A stretch of 64,000 bases of DNA from Rhizobium rosettiformans (GTDB taxonomy: Bacteria; Pseudomonadota; Alphaproteobacteria; Rhizobiales; Rhizobiaceae): NCBI RefSeq assembly GCF_016806065.1, contig NZ_CP032405.1:124001-188000 (forward strand). Reading direction: 5' to 3'. Below are positions 27,510 through 36,605 of this stretch, in pieces. Made by a program: the position numbers and the translations under genes. Numbering within the stretch: the stretch's first letter is position 1; the number at the start of each line of letters is the position of its first letter. Under the pieces are notes generated by a model. The model did no database searches. It was not told where the DNA came from and worked only from the letters and a program-made list of their open reading frames with translations.

Positions 27510-29156
27510 TTATCGCCGGACGCTTCTTCCCGCCACGCGGCCGGAGAACAGGCAGCCGCCGAGGAATGTCCCCTCGAGCGCATTGTAGCCGTGCATGCCG
27601 CCACCGCCGAAACCGGACACTTCCCCGGCGGCGTAGAGCCCCGGCACCGGCTTGTTCTCGCGGTTCAGCACGCGCCCCTCAAGATCCGTGTGCAAGCCGC
27701 CCAGCGTCTTGCGGGTCAGGATGTGCAGGCGCACACCGATCAGCGGACCGGCCGCCGGATCGAGCAGCCGGTGCGGCTTTGCCGTCCGCATCAGCTTGTC
27801 GCCGAGATAATTGCGGGCGCCACGGATCGCAGTCACCTGCGCGTCCTTGGAGAAGCTGTTTTCCATCTCCCGGTCACGCGCTTCGATCTGCGCGCGCAGA
27901 TGGTGGACGCCAAGCCGATACTCTCCGGAAAGCTCGTTCATCCCCGCAACGAGATCTTCGAGATTGTCGCGCACGACAAAATCCTCGCCCTTGTCCATGA
28001 AGGCCTGGACCGGGCCCGGCGGGTTCTTGCCGAGACGCTTCGCCAGCAGCGACAAGTTCTTGTCCGTCAAATCGGGATTTTGCTCCGAACCGGACAGTGC
28101 GAATTCCTTCTTGATGATCGCCTTGTTCAGGATGAACCAGGAATATTCATGCCCGCGCGACCGGATTTCCTTGAGAGTGCCGAGCGTATCGAAGCCAGGC
28201 ATGGCCGGCGCTGGGAAGCGGTTGCCGTCTGCATCGCACCAGAAGGAGGATGGCCCCGGAAGGATGCGGATACCATGGTTCGGCCAGATCGGATCCCAGT
28301 TCTTCAGGCCCTCCGTATAGTGCCACATACGGTCGCCATTGATGATCTCGCCGCCGACAGCCTGGGTGATCGACAGCATGCGGCCATCGACATGGACAGG
28401 TACGCCCGCGACCATGGCTTTCGGCGGCGGCCCTAGGCGATCCAGCGGCCAGCTCTTGCGAACGAGATCGTGATTGCCACCGATGCCGCCCGAAGCCACG
28501 ATGACAGCGCCGGCCTCGACCTCGAATTCTCCGACGACGTTGCGGGAACTCGATCCGCCGCGCGGCGTCGCATCACCGGCCAGAAGAACGCCGGTGGCAC
28601 CCGTCACCGCTCCGTTCGTCACGGTCAGGCGGTCGACCTGATGCCGGAACAGGAAGGTGAGCTTGCCCTCTTCCGATGCCGCCTTGGCGCGACGCACGAA
28701 GGGCGCAAGCACGCCGGGGCCTGTGCCCCAGGTGACGTGGAAACGCGGAACCGAGTTGCCATGTCCATCGGCATGACCGCCGCCGCGCTCGGCCCATCCC
28801 ACCACAGGAAACCAGCTGACACCCTGGGCTTTCAGCCAGCTACGCTTCTCGCCGGCGGCAAATTGCAGATAGGCCTCTGCCCACTGGCGAGGCCAGAAAT
28901 CTTCCGTGCGGTCGAAGGCGGCGGATCCGAACCAGTCCTGCCTTGCCAGCTCCAGACTGTCACGAATACGCATCCGCCGCTGTTCGGGACTGTCGACAAA
29001 GAACAGCCCGCCCAGCGACCAGAAAGCCTGCCCTCCGAGGTTCTGCTCGCCTTCCTGATCGATCACCCCGACCTTCAGACCGCGATCGGCAGCCTCGGTT
29101 GCGGCGACGAGACCGGCCAGCCCTCCCCCGATGACGAGTACATCGAATTCCCGCAT
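27510..29156 (-). CDS. FAD-binding dehydrogenase (KstD / fumarate reductase-like)
   Basis: A 548-residue flavoprotein of the predicted oxidoreductase group COG3573. The N-terminal FDVLVIGGGLAGLVAATEAADRG is a Rossmann FAD-binding fold; VIVASGGIGGN and PGLYAAGEVSGFGGGGMHGYNALEGTFLGG complete the flavin site at the C-terminus. Its sequence suggests a 3-ketosteroid dehydrogenase or fumarate-reductase-like enzyme, but no steroid genes are near, so the substrate is unknown. No signal peptide. The ATG at 29156 gives MREFDVLVIGGG. Confidence 0.87.
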   Translation of the reverse strand: MREFDVLVIGGGLAGLVAATEAADRGLKVGVIDQEGEQNLGGQAFWSLGGLFFVDSPEQRRMRIRDSLELARQDWFGSAAFDRTEDFWPRQWAEAYLQFAAGEKRSWLKAQGVSWFPVVGWAERGGGHADGHGNSVPRFHVTWGTGPGVLAPFVRRAKAASEEGKLTFLFRHQVDRLTVTNGAVTGATGVLLAGDATPRGGSSSRNVVGEFEVEAGAVIVASGGIGGNHDLVRKSWPLDRLGPPPKAMVAGVPVHVDGRMLSITQAVGGEIINGDRMWHYTEGLKNWDPIWPNHGIRILPGPSSFWCDADGNRFPAPAMPGFDTLGTLKEIRSRGHEYSWFILNKAIIKKEFALSGSEQNPDLTDKNLSLLAKRLGKNPPGPVQAFMDKGEDFVVRDNLEDLVAGMNELSGEYRLGVHHLRAQIEARDREMENSFSKDAQVTAIRGARNYLGDKLMRTAKPHRLLDPAAGPLIGVRLHILTRKTLGGLHTDLEGRVLNRENKPVPGLYAAGEVSGFGGGGMHGYNALEGTFLGGCLFSGRVAGRSVRR

Positions 29157-29244
29157 GCCTTCCTCCCGACAAGCTTTTTCTTACTTTTACGCGCACGTAA
29201 GCAAGGTCGCAAGTTGTCTGGCACACAAACAATTGCTGGTGGGA

Positions 29245-30276
29245 TCAGCGCTCGGTCAGTTTGAGTTCAATGCGGCGGTTCTGTGCCAGGGTCTCGGGCG
29301 TATCGCCCTCCGCAATCGGTTGGAATTCACCGAAACCGGCAGCGACCAGCCGATTGGCAGGCACACCTCTGGAGATCAAGTATTTGACCACCGATGTCGC
29401 ACGCGCGGACGAGAGTTCCCAGTTGTCGCGATACCGGCCTGTGCCTGTGAGCGGCGATGCGTCGGTGTGACCGTCGACCCGGAGCACCCAGTTGATTTCC
29501 TCTGGAATTTCCTGGGCGAGTTCGAGAATGGCAGCAGCGAGCTTGTCCATTTCGCCTTGCCCGGCCGCATCGAGATCGGCGCCACCGACGGGGAAGAGCA
29601 CTTCCGACTGGAAGACGAAGCGGTCGCCGACGATCCGGATATTCTCGCGGTCGGAGAGGATTTCGCGCAGCCGTCCGAAGAAGTCCGAGCGATAGCGGTT
29701 GAGTTCCTGAACACGCTGGGCAAGCGCCACATTGAGGCGACGGCCGAGATCGGCAATGCGCGCCTGGGAGGCCTGATCCTTGGCTTCGGAGGCCTGGAGC
29801 GCACCTTCGATGGCGGCGATCTGCGCGCGAAGCGCGGCGATCTGCTGATTCAAGAGCTCGATCTGGCTCATGGCCCGTGCGCTGACCTGCCTTTCGGCAT
29901 CGAGTTCATCGGTCAGCCGGCCAACCTTCTGATTGGCGACATCTGCCGAGCCTGCACCGCTGTCGAGCAATTGCTGCAGCCGGGTGCGCTCACTTTCAGA
30001 CGAGGAGAGAGAGGATTGCAGCGATGCCAGTGTATCCTGGAGATCCTGGTTGCCGCTCTTCTCCAGTGCCAGCAATTGTGTGAGTTCGGCGATCTGGCTG
30101 TTGAGCCGGTTCAGCACCTCGTCCCTGCCCGAGATCTCCCGACCCAGAATGAACTGGGCAATGACGAAGACGGTGAGCAGAAACATGATGGCGAGCAGGA
30201 GCGTCGACAGGGCATCGACAAAGCCCGGCCAGTAGTCGACACCGCGCTCGCGGCGGCGGTTGCGCCCGAGCGCCAT
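29245..30276 (-). CDS. MotB-like stator protein with coiled coil and OmpA peptidoglycan-binding domain
   Basis: A 343-residue inner-membrane protein. One membrane segment near residues 14-42 (VDYWPGFVDALSTLLLAIMF...) carries an aspartate, the place of the proton-carrying Asp of MotB/TolR-type proteins. A coiled coil fills about 48-190 (LNRLNSQIAELTQLLALEKS ... ALRAQIAAIEGALQASEAK). The C-terminal OmpA domain (about 220-343) has VDGHTDASPL, LSSARATSVVKYLI and NRRIELKLTE for peptidoglycan contact. It abuts the MotA-like gene (no gap), so they are translated together. Not flagellar MotB: there are no motility genes here and the coiled coil is unusually long. Function unknown. Confidence 0.85.
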   Translation of the reverse strand: MALGRNRRRERGVDYWPGFVDALSTLLLAIMFLLTVFVIAQFILGREISGRDEVLNRLNSQIAELTQLLALEKSGNQDLQDTLASLQSSLSSSESERTRLQQLLDSGAGSADVANQKVGRLTDELDAERQVSARAMSQIELLNQQIAALRAQIAAIEGALQASEAKDQASQARIADLGRRLNVALAQRVQELNRYRSDFFGRLREILSDRENIRIVGDRFVFQSEVLFPVGGADLDAAGQGEMDKLAAAILELAQEIPEEINWVLRVDGHTDASPLTGTGRYRDNWELSSARATSVVKYLISRGVPANRLVAAGFGEFQPIAEGDTPETLAQNRRIELKLTER

Positions 30277-31308
30277 TTACTTCGCCCCGCCGATCTTGTC
30301 ATTCAACCGGTCCAGCGTCTTGCGCATGGCGCGCGCGTCTTCCTGCTGGGCTTCGATCCAGTCGCGCAGCATCTGCTGCTCGTTGCGCATGTTCTTGACC
30401 AGCCCCTGGATCCCCTCGGCGAGACCCGCAATGGCCGCGACCGAGCGATCATTGCCCTCGCGACTGGCGAGTTTCTGGATTTCCTCGACCAGCAGGCGGA
30501 TATCGTCACTCGCAACAGCGCCGTTTGAAGCGGAGGCGACAGGACGCTCCGAATCGAGATCGGTGACGGAGGACAGCCAGTTTTCGAGTTCGGTATAGAA
30601 CCTGTTCTGCGCGCGACCAGCCTGGAGATCGAGGAAGCCAAGGATCAGCGAACCGGAAAGACCGAGCAGCGACGAGGAGAAGGCCGTGCCCATGCCAGCG
30701 AGCGGCGCCGTAAGCCCTGCCTTCAGCGACTGAAGGATGTCGTTGCCGTCGCCCGACGCAGGATCGAGCGAACCGATGACCTCGTTGATCGAGCCGATTG
30801 TGCCGAGCAGTCCCCAGAACGTTCCCAGAAGACCGAGAAAGACGAGCAGACCGATCAGATAGCGGGTGGTGTCGCGCGACTCGTCTAGCCGTGTGCCGAT
30901 CGAATCGAGAATGGAGCGCAGCGCGGCCGTCGAAATCGCCATCGACCGGCGACCACCGATCAGCGCCCGCATCGGCGCCAGCAGCTTAGGGTCGCGGCCG
31001 ACCAGCATGGCATTGTCGCCAGCCGCGCGGAAGGAATTGAACCAGCGCACTTCCGGTCGAAGCGCCAAAACCTGGGCAAAGACGAGGATGATGCCGACGA
31101 CGAGAACGCCGAGGATCAGGCCGTTCAGGCCGGGATTGGTGATGAAGGCGGCATGCGCCTGCCGATAGAGGATTGCCGCGATGAAACACACGATGATCAG
31201 GAAGATCACCATCGTCGTGAAGAAGGGCATCGGGCTGGAGAGCTTCTGGCCGTATGCTCCCGGACGGGTCTCACCCACCTCGAGATCCTCCAACTTCACT
31301 TTCGCCAT
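30277..31308 (-). CDS. MotA/TolQ/ExbB-like proton channel protein
   Basis: A 343-residue inner-membrane protein with about four membrane segments (near 28-50, 63-85, 148-172 and 205-228). The third holds LVFLGLLGTFWGLLGTIGSI and the fourth GMGTAFSSSLLGLSGSLILGFLDLQ, the MotA_ExbB core with its small residues and Thr. A cytosolic helical tail of about 100 residues ends with EEIQKLASREGN ... QQMLRDWIEAQQEDARAMRKTLDRLNDKI. Stop and the next start are adjacent to the MotB-like gene. The likely complex is a pentamer-dimer ion-driven stator, but what it drives is unknown. It is the first gene of a two-gene unit. Confidence 0.85.
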   Translation of the reverse strand: MAKVKLEDLEVGETRPGAYGQKLSSPMPFFTTMVIFLIIVCFIAAILYRQAHAAFITNPGLNGLILGVLVVGIILVFAQVLALRPEVRWFNSFRAAGDNAMLVGRDPKLLAPMRALIGGRRSMAISTAALRSILDSIGTRLDESRDTTRYLIGLLVFLGLLGTFWGLLGTIGSINEVIGSLDPASGDGNDILQSLKAGLTAPLAGMGTAFSSSLLGLSGSLILGFLDLQAGRAQNRFYTELENWLSSVTDLDSERPVASASNGAVASDDIRLLVEEIQKLASREGNDRSVAAIAGLAEGIQGLVKNMRNEQQMLRDWIEAQQEDARAMRKTLDRLNDKIGGAK

Positions 31309-31407
31309 GGTACGCTCAACCTCCGGGGAATCTTGGACCGGAGGCTAGTGCAAAATTGAGACGAATTGAAGCCGCGGACTTTGGGAAAATTTTCCCTAAG
31401 GCCGAAA

Positions 31408-32208
31408 TCAGGCCTGCGGCACCGGACGGTTCACGACCTCTTCGAGAGCCTTGCGGATATATTCGTTGCCGGCAAGCACCGTGCCGTTCTCGAACATGTC
31501 CTGGCCGCCCTTCATGTCAGAGACGAAGCCACCGGCCTCCTTGATCAGGAGAATGCCGGCCGCGATGTCCCAGGCATTGAGCTGCGCCTCCCAGAAGCCG
31601 TCGAGACGACCGGCCGCGACATAGGCAAGATCGAGGGCTGCAGCGCCCATGCGGCGCACGCCGGAGACTTCGCCCATGACATGGCGCAGTTCGATGAGAA
31701 ACTTGCCGTGCTGGCCGCGGCCGAGATGCGGCACACCGCAGCCGACGACGCAATCGGACAGCACCTTGCGGGCGCCGACGCGAATACGGCGATCGTTGAG
31801 GAAGGCGCCGCCACCCTTTTCCGTCGTGTAAAGTTCGTCGGTCGCCGGATTAAAGATGACGCCCGCGACGATCTCGCCATTGCGCTCGAGCGCGATCGAC
31901 ACCGCGAACTGCGGAATGCCGTGCAGGAAGTTGGTGGTGCCGTCGAGCGGATCGACGATCCAGCGATGCGCGCCGTCGGTGCCCTTGATCTCTTCGCCTT
32001 CCTCGCCGAGGAAGCCATAGGTCGGGCGGGCCTTGAGCAGCTCTTCACGCACGATCTTCTCGGCGCGGAAATCGGCCTGCGAGACGAAATCGCCGGGGCC
32101 CTTTACCGAGACCTGCAGGTTCTGCACTTCGCCGAAATCGCGCGACAGCGACTTGCCGGCCTTGAGTGCAGACTGGACCATGACATTGAGAAGGGCGGAG
32201 CGGGCCAT
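31408..32208 (-). CDS. suhB: Inositol-1-monophosphatase family protein
   Basis: A 266-residue Mg2+-dependent phosphatase of the SuhB/IMPase family. Metal-site motifs in order: LGEEGEE (Glu), WIVDPLDGTTNFLHG (the family signature), and WDIAAGILLIKEAGG at the second metal site. The start MARSALLNVMVQSA at 32208 is the family N-terminus; the open frame further upstream is not conserved. Natural roles vary from inositol phosphate cleavage to modulation of Nus complexes in rRNA synthesis. It follows the MgtC-like gene on the same strand after 139 bases. Confidence 0.92.
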   Translation of the reverse strand: MARSALLNVMVQSALKAGKSLSRDFGEVQNLQVSVKGPGDFVSQADFRAEKIVREELLKARPTYGFLGEEGEEIKGTDGAHRWIVDPLDGTTNFLHGIPQFAVSIALERNGEIVAGVIFNPATDELYTTEKGGGAFLNDRRIRVGARKVLSDCVVGCGVPHLGRGQHGKFLIELRHVMGEVSGVRRMGAAALDLAYVAAGRLDGFWEAQLNAWDIAAGILLIKEAGGFVSDMKGGQDMFENGTVLAGNEYIRKALEEVVNRPVPQA

Positions 32209-32347
32209 AGATCGAATTCCTTGAAACTGGGAGGCGCCGGAAGGCGGCAACGGGCAAGCGCGCGTCGGCGGCGGTGTTTGGCCGGTTCAAGACCACAAAT
32301 GCCGCCGGAATTCAAGGGGCTTGGCCCTTTCGGCCCATGCACGCGGC

Positions 32348-33613
32348 TCAGACGTGCCCTGCAGCAAAGGTGACGAGCAGGCCGCCAGCCACGGCAAGCG
32401 CCGATGCGGCTGCAAGCCGAAGCGAGAAACCACGGCTACCTGCGACCGCCGCATAGACCACTTTCGCCACCATGTTGGCGGTCACGGCAATCCCGACCGC
32501 AATGAGCGCCACGTCGAGAGAGAGCGCAGGCAGCATGCCGGCGACCGTGACCGTCGCCGCATCGACATCAGCAAGCGCCGTCAGGGCCGAGACCACATAA
32601 AGGCCGCCGTCACCGAAGATCTGGCTTGCCGCACGCGCGATGAAGGCGATGACGGTGATCAGAACAGCCATCTTGATGACCTGCGACAGCTCGAACGGAT
32701 TACCGGGCAGGTCTGCCTCCGACGCCGTGTCGGCGCGAGCGATGGCCGTCATGGCTCCTGCCAGCATGACTCCACCGGCAACGAGTAGGCCGGGCAACAG
32801 GCGCCAGCCGAGCGCCGGAGCGAGCGCGAGGAGAAGAAGCGCCGTCCGGAAAAGTGAGACGCTGCCGGCAGCGATCGCACCGGCTGCGGGACCGGCGGCC
32901 ACTGCCGTGTTCTGGCTCTGGCGCGCCATGGCGAGCGTCGTTGCAGTCGAGGAGACAAGCCCACCCACGGCACCGGCGATGAGATCCCCGCGCCCGCCAC
33001 CGATCAGCCGGACGGCGACGTAGCCAACATAGGAAATGGAGGCGAGCATGATGACCAGGATCACGAGACTGCGGGGCGAGACCCCGCCGAACGGGCCATA
33101 GGGATCAGCCGGAATGAGCGGCAGGAGCACGAAGCCCATGGCAAGCAGCACGACCGCCGAGCGGAGCTCGATCCACGTCAGCCGCCGGATCGCGGCATGC
33201 AGGAACTCGCGGCTGGCAAGGATCGTGACCGTGGCAGCGCCCGCCGCAGAGGCAACCGACATATCGCCCGCAACAGCAAGCGCACCGAGGCCAAACGTGG
33301 TGATGCCGGCAATGACGGTCGTCGCGCTGAACGAGCCTTCGGCCCGCGCCTCCATCAGGCCAAACAGCAGGAGAACCACGGCAATCACGATCAGGAAGCT
33401 CGCAATAATGAGCCCGGACAGTCCGGACGGCGTCATGCCTTGATCAAGAAGCCCGCCGATCCCGCCGGTCATTCCAATTAGCGTGAAGGTACGGATCCCG
33501 GCGATGCGCGCCCCCTCGGGCTCGTCGCGCTCGCGCCAGTGGCGTTCGACGCCGATGGCGGCACCGATGGCGATCGCAAGCCCGAGACGTTGAAAGACAT
33601 CGATGAGATCCAT
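32348..33613 (-). CDS. MgtC/SapB-family membrane protein with DUF4010 domain
   Basis: A 421-residue inner-membrane protein with about ten or more membrane segments. The N-terminal 130 residues are MgtC-like: LGLAIAIGAAIGVERHWRERDEPEGARIAGIRTFTLIGMTGGIGGLL, carrying the conserved R/T region. The C-terminal half is the DUF4010 domain (GAVGGLVSSTATTLAMARQSQ...; GLYVVSALTALADVDAATV). MgtC proteins help survival at low Mg2+; the role of the two-domain form is not known. The upstream leader on the minus strand is about 180 bases and includes a GATGGCC/GGCCATC hairpin at 33722-33741. Confidence 0.85.
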   Translation of the reverse strand: MDLIDVFQRLGLAIAIGAAIGVERHWRERDEPEGARIAGIRTFTLIGMTGGIGGLLDQGMTPSGLSGLIIASFLIVIAVVLLLFGLMEARAEGSFSATTVIAGITTFGLGALAVAGDMSVASAAGAATVTILASREFLHAAIRRLTWIELRSAVVLLAMGFVLLPLIPADPYGPFGGVSPRSLVILVIMLASISYVGYVAVRLIGGGRGDLIAGAVGGLVSSTATTLAMARQSQNTAVAAGPAAGAIAAGSVSLFRTALLLLALAPALGWRLLPGLLVAGGVMLAGAMTAIARADTASEADLPGNPFELSQVIKMAVLITVIAFIARAASQIFGDGGLYVVSALTALADVDAATVTVAGMLPALSLDVALIAVGIAVTANMVAKVVYAAVAGSRGFSLRLAAASALAVAGGLLVTFAAGHV

Positions 33614-33721
33614 GACCGCCGCCCTTCCCTTGATACCAGATCTCGACAGCAGGAACCGATGGGATCGGCCCCACCTATCCTGCAGGCCAAGAGAGATCGG
33701 CTAGGCGCGCCGCACCTCGCC

Positions 33722-33741
33722 GATGGCCTCTGACGGCCATC
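33722..33741. promoter_or_regulatory. Hairpin in the leader of the MgtC-like gene
   Basis: GATGGCC / GGCCATC around TCTGAC. It could end the Sel1 gene transcript weakly or act in the leader of the next gene; there is no T-run. Confidence 0.3.
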
Positions 33742-33793
33742 CTATACGTATCTACTATAGAGACTTGGTATACAGCGGCAGAACCTGGTCTCG

Positions 33794-34984
33794 TCAGATC
33801 CGACGGAAGCGGTTGGCGAGATCGATCGCCTGCTTCTGCTGTTCTTCGTTCAGTCCCAGATAGAAGTCCTCAAGCGCCGGATCCTTCAGCCCCGCGCGAC
33901 GCGACAGCACATACCACTTGGCGGCTTCGACCGGATTGGGGCCAGTTCCGAGCGCATTGATATAAAGATGGGCGATCCGGTTCTGGGCAACCACATTCCC
34001 ACGCGCAGCTGCAATGCTCAGCCAGCGATAGCCGGCCTCGTAGTCGCGGGGGCCGTTATAGCCGTTCACGAGCCATAGCCCCATGTCGAGCTGGGCGGTG
34101 TCGAAACCGGCGCGAGCCGCCCGCATCATCCATTCGCGAGCCCGCGCCTTCTTTTCCGGCGGCACGTCCTTCAACGCGGAATAGACCTGCGCCAGCGCAT
34201 ACTGCGCATCGGCAATCCCCTGCTCGGCAGCCTTTTCGTAATAGGGCATGGCGGCGGTCAGGCCGCGTACACCGGGCGTGCCCGACACCAGGATCTGCGC
34301 CCAGTTGAACTGCGCCGAGGCATTGCCGGCATCGGCCGCGCGCCGCATGTAATCATCGGCCTTGGCTCTGTCCTGCGGCACTTCACGCCCCTCCATCAGG
34401 AGAAGCGCATATTTGAACATGGCAGACGGATCGCCGCCCTGGGCAGCCTGACCATACCAGAAGGCAGCGCCTTTCAGGTCACGCTTCACACCGAGCCCGC
34501 GCGACATGATTTCCGCAAGCAGTGTCTGCGCCGCGGGATCACCGAGCTGAGCGCGCGGCAGCGCCTTGTCGACGGCCGTCAGGAAGAGCCCGCGCTGGAA
34601 AGCGCCATAGGCCTCGTCGGGCTTTCCATCATAGGGCTTTTCCGGCGGCAGTTCCGGCAGCGGTGCGCCCATGCGCAGGTAGATATTGATGCCCTGCAAC
34701 TCGTCCGGCTTATCGTCCGCGGTCGGCTTGCCGCCCTTTGTCACAGGCGGCAGGGAATCCCGGTCACCGCGATCGAGCGTATTGGCGTCGCCCGTGCTGC
34801 TGCTGGGCCGTGCCCCGCGTTCGATCTCGCCCGCTTCGTCGGGATCGGCCGGCAGGATGGCCGGCGCGTCGCCGATCTCCAGACCATCCTCGCTCTCCTG
34901 TCCGAGCACCGGGCTGGCCAAGGCGAGGCATGCCCCGGCGAGCGCGGCGAGAATCAGGCGATGATGGGACGAGATTGAACGCAT
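33794..34984 (-). CDS. Exported Sel1-repeat (TPR-like) protein
   Basis: About 396 residues. MRSISSHHRLILAALAGACLALASPVLGQ is a signal peptide. An acidic low-complexity stretch (about 35-90) precedes at least six Sel1 repeats: LGVKRDLKGAAFWYGQAAQGGDPSAMFKYALLL, VPQDRAKADDYMRRAADAGNASAQFNWAQIL, VRGLTAAMPYYEKAAEQGIADAQYALAQVY and so on. Likely periplasmic scaffold for protein contacts; the exact role is unknown. A TTG at 34996 is also possible: it overlaps the ThiE stop (TTGA) and would couple translation to thiE. The ATG at 34984 is chosen for the signal peptide. Confidence 0.82.
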   Translation of the reverse strand: MRSISSHHRLILAALAGACLALASPVLGQESEDGLEIGDAPAILPADPDEAGEIERGARPSSSTGDANTLDRGDRDSLPPVTKGGKPTADDKPDELQGINIYLRMGAPLPELPPEKPYDGKPDEAYGAFQRGLFLTAVDKALPRAQLGDPAAQTLLAEIMSRGLGVKRDLKGAAFWYGQAAQGGDPSAMFKYALLLMEGREVPQDRAKADDYMRRAADAGNASAQFNWAQILVSGTPGVRGLTAAMPYYEKAAEQGIADAQYALAQVYSALKDVPPEKKARAREWMMRAARAGFDTAQLDMGLWLVNGYNGPRDYEAGYRWLSIAAARGNVVAQNRIAHLYINALGTGPNPVEAAKWYVLSRRAGLKDPALEDFYLGLNEEQQKQAIDLANRFRRI

Positions 34985-34992
34985 GAGGCGGT

Positions 34993-35640
34993 TCAATCTT
35001 CAAACCGTGGCGCTTTTTCGTCAAGCTCGGCATTCACCCGGGTCACAATCGCGGCAGCTTGTGCCGGATCGGCAAAGACGGCCTTGCCGAGCGCCACGAA
35101 TTCCACGCCGCTTTCGGCAACGATGACGGCCGAGGAGGGGTCGGTTCCGCCCATGACGATGGCCGGGATCTCGATCATCGACGACCACCATTCGCCGAGC
35201 GCGACATTCTTCGAGTGCGCCTCCGGCTTGATGTCGCCGTCGAGTTTGCCGAAGAAGATATAGTCGGGCTGGATCTCGCCCATTTCCAGCGCATGGTGGC
35301 GGTCCATGGCATTGCCACCGCCGACGATCAGCTTCGGCGCATGCTTCTCGACAGCCTCGGCAAGCGCTTCGGCATTGCCGCTGACATGCAGTCCATCCGC
35401 CTTCACACGCCCGGCGACGCGGCTGTTATCGACGACGAGCGCAGCAGCACCCGCCTCCTGGATGACCGGAACCAGCATCTCGGCATGCTTCTGGAAGACG
35501 GTGTCGTCGAGCTCGTATTGCGGGATGATGACCGATGCGACATCGCCGCCGCGCAGCGCATTGCCGAGCACTTCGGCGCGCTCGGCGGGATCCGCCATAT
35601 CGGGAACGATGAGGACCAGGCGGCAGCGATTATCGATCAT
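34993..35640 (-). CDS. thiE: Thiamine phosphate synthase
   Basis: Joins HMP-pyrophosphate and thiazole phosphate to give thiamine phosphate. 215 residues of TIM-barrel type. LVVDNSRVAGRVKADGLHVSG is the phosphate/metal loop of the family; YIFFGKLDGDIKPEAHSKNVALGEWWS replaces the more usual FGPiF(P)T(x)SK pattern, and VEFVALGKAVFADP closes the barrel. The deviation suggests a second, divergent ThiE common in rhizobia rather than the classical enzyme. A TTG at 35706 would add 22 residues; the ATG at 35640 (MIDNRCRLVL) is preferred. The stop overlaps the possible TTG of the Sel1 gene. Confidence 0.78.
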   Translation of the reverse strand: MIDNRCRLVLIVPDMADPAERAEVLGNALRGGDVASVIIPQYELDDTVFQKHAEMLVPVIQEAGAAALVVDNSRVAGRVKADGLHVSGNAEALAEAVEKHAPKLIVGGGNAMDRHHALEMGEIQPDYIFFGKLDGDIKPEAHSKNVALGEWWSSMIEIPAIVMGGTDPSSAVIVAESGVEFVALGKAVFADPAQAAAIVTRVNAELDEKAPRFED

Positions 35641-35744
35641 GCGCGGTGTTTCCGTGTGCGGGACAGGTCCGTTTCTCAGGATTTCGTCCTCGTTTTCTCT
35701 AGACAAATCCGATAGACCGCTCTTCCGAAAGGATCAACCGCGCA

Positions 35745-36521
35745 ATGCTGACAGACCCGAACTTCTATGCCGTCGCCATTCCCGCGGTTGCCCTTGTCGG
35801 CCTGTCGAAAGGCGGCCTTGGCGGCGCTTTTGCGCTGATCGGCGTGCCCCTCCTCGCCTTCGCCGTACCGCCGATGCAGGCCGCCGCCATCTTCCTGCCG
35901 ATCCTTCTCGTCATGGATGCCGTCGCACTCTGGGCCTGGCGCCATCACAACAATCGCGCAACGCTCGTTGCCATGCTGCCGGGTGCCGTCATCGGCATCG
36001 GACTTGGCTGGGCGACATCGACCTATGTTTCGGCGGATGCGATGCGCCTGGTTCTCGGCGGCATTTCGATCGTCTTTTCGCTCAAATATTTCCTCGAAAG
36101 CTGGGCGGCCTACAAGGGACAGGAAACGGCACCCGCAGCCCAGCGCCCTGTCGCGGGCTCCTTCTGGGGCTCTCTTGCCGGTTATGCGAGCTTCGTTGCC
36201 CATGCTGGCGGCCCGCCCTTCCAGATCTATGTCCTGCCGCTGAAGCTCGATCCGCTGACCTATACCGGAACCTCCACACGCTTCTTCGCCATCCTCAACG
36301 CGATCAAGGTCATCCCCTATTTTGCGCTCGGAGAACTGGACGCGACCAATCTCAGCCTGTCGGCTGCCCTCTTGCCGATTGCGCTGGTGTCGACGCTCGC
36401 CGGAGCCCGCCTCGTGCATTACCTGAGACCGGCGATCTTCTATCCGTTGATGTACGGCATGGTCCTGATCGCCGGCAGCAAGCTGGCCTGGGACGGCACC
36501 CGGGGGCTTTTCGGCATTTGA
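35745..36521 (+). CDS. TSUP/TauE-SafE sulfite or organosulfonate permease
   Basis: A 258-residue inner-membrane protein with about eight membrane segments. The family pattern appears twice: AVALVGLSKGGLGGAFALIGVPLLAFAVPPMQAAAIFLP near the start and FWGSLAGYASFVAHAGGPPFQIYVLPLKLDPLTYTGTSTRFFAILNAIK in the second half. These carriers move sulfite, sulfoacetate or related anions; substrate not predictable here. Divergent from thiE by about 100 bases. Confidence 0.87.
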   Translation: MLTDPNFYAVAIPAVALVGLSKGGLGGAFALIGVPLLAFAVPPMQAAAIFLPILLVMDAVALWAWRHHNNRATLVAMLPGAVIGIGLGWATSTYVSADAMRLVLGGISIVFSLKYFLESWAAYKGQETAPAAQRPVAGSFWGSLAGYASFVAHAGGPPFQIYVLPLKLDPLTYTGTSTRFFAILNAIKVIPYFALGELDATNLSLSAALLPIALVSTLAGARLVHYLRPAIFYPLMYGMVLIAGSKLAWDGTRGLFGI

Positions 36522-36605
36522 CACGCGATTTCGTGTTCGGCCATGGCTTGCTGCAGCGCACATCGGCGCTTGCCGCGGAGGGGCCTTTGACATAACCTTT
36601 CCGGC

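Noticed and set aside
29245..31308. Zorya defence system (ZorA/ZorB)
   Set aside because: The membrane pair looks similar in layout, but no ZorC, ZorD or ZorE gene is present; flanking genes are an FAD dehydrogenase and an inositol phosphatase.
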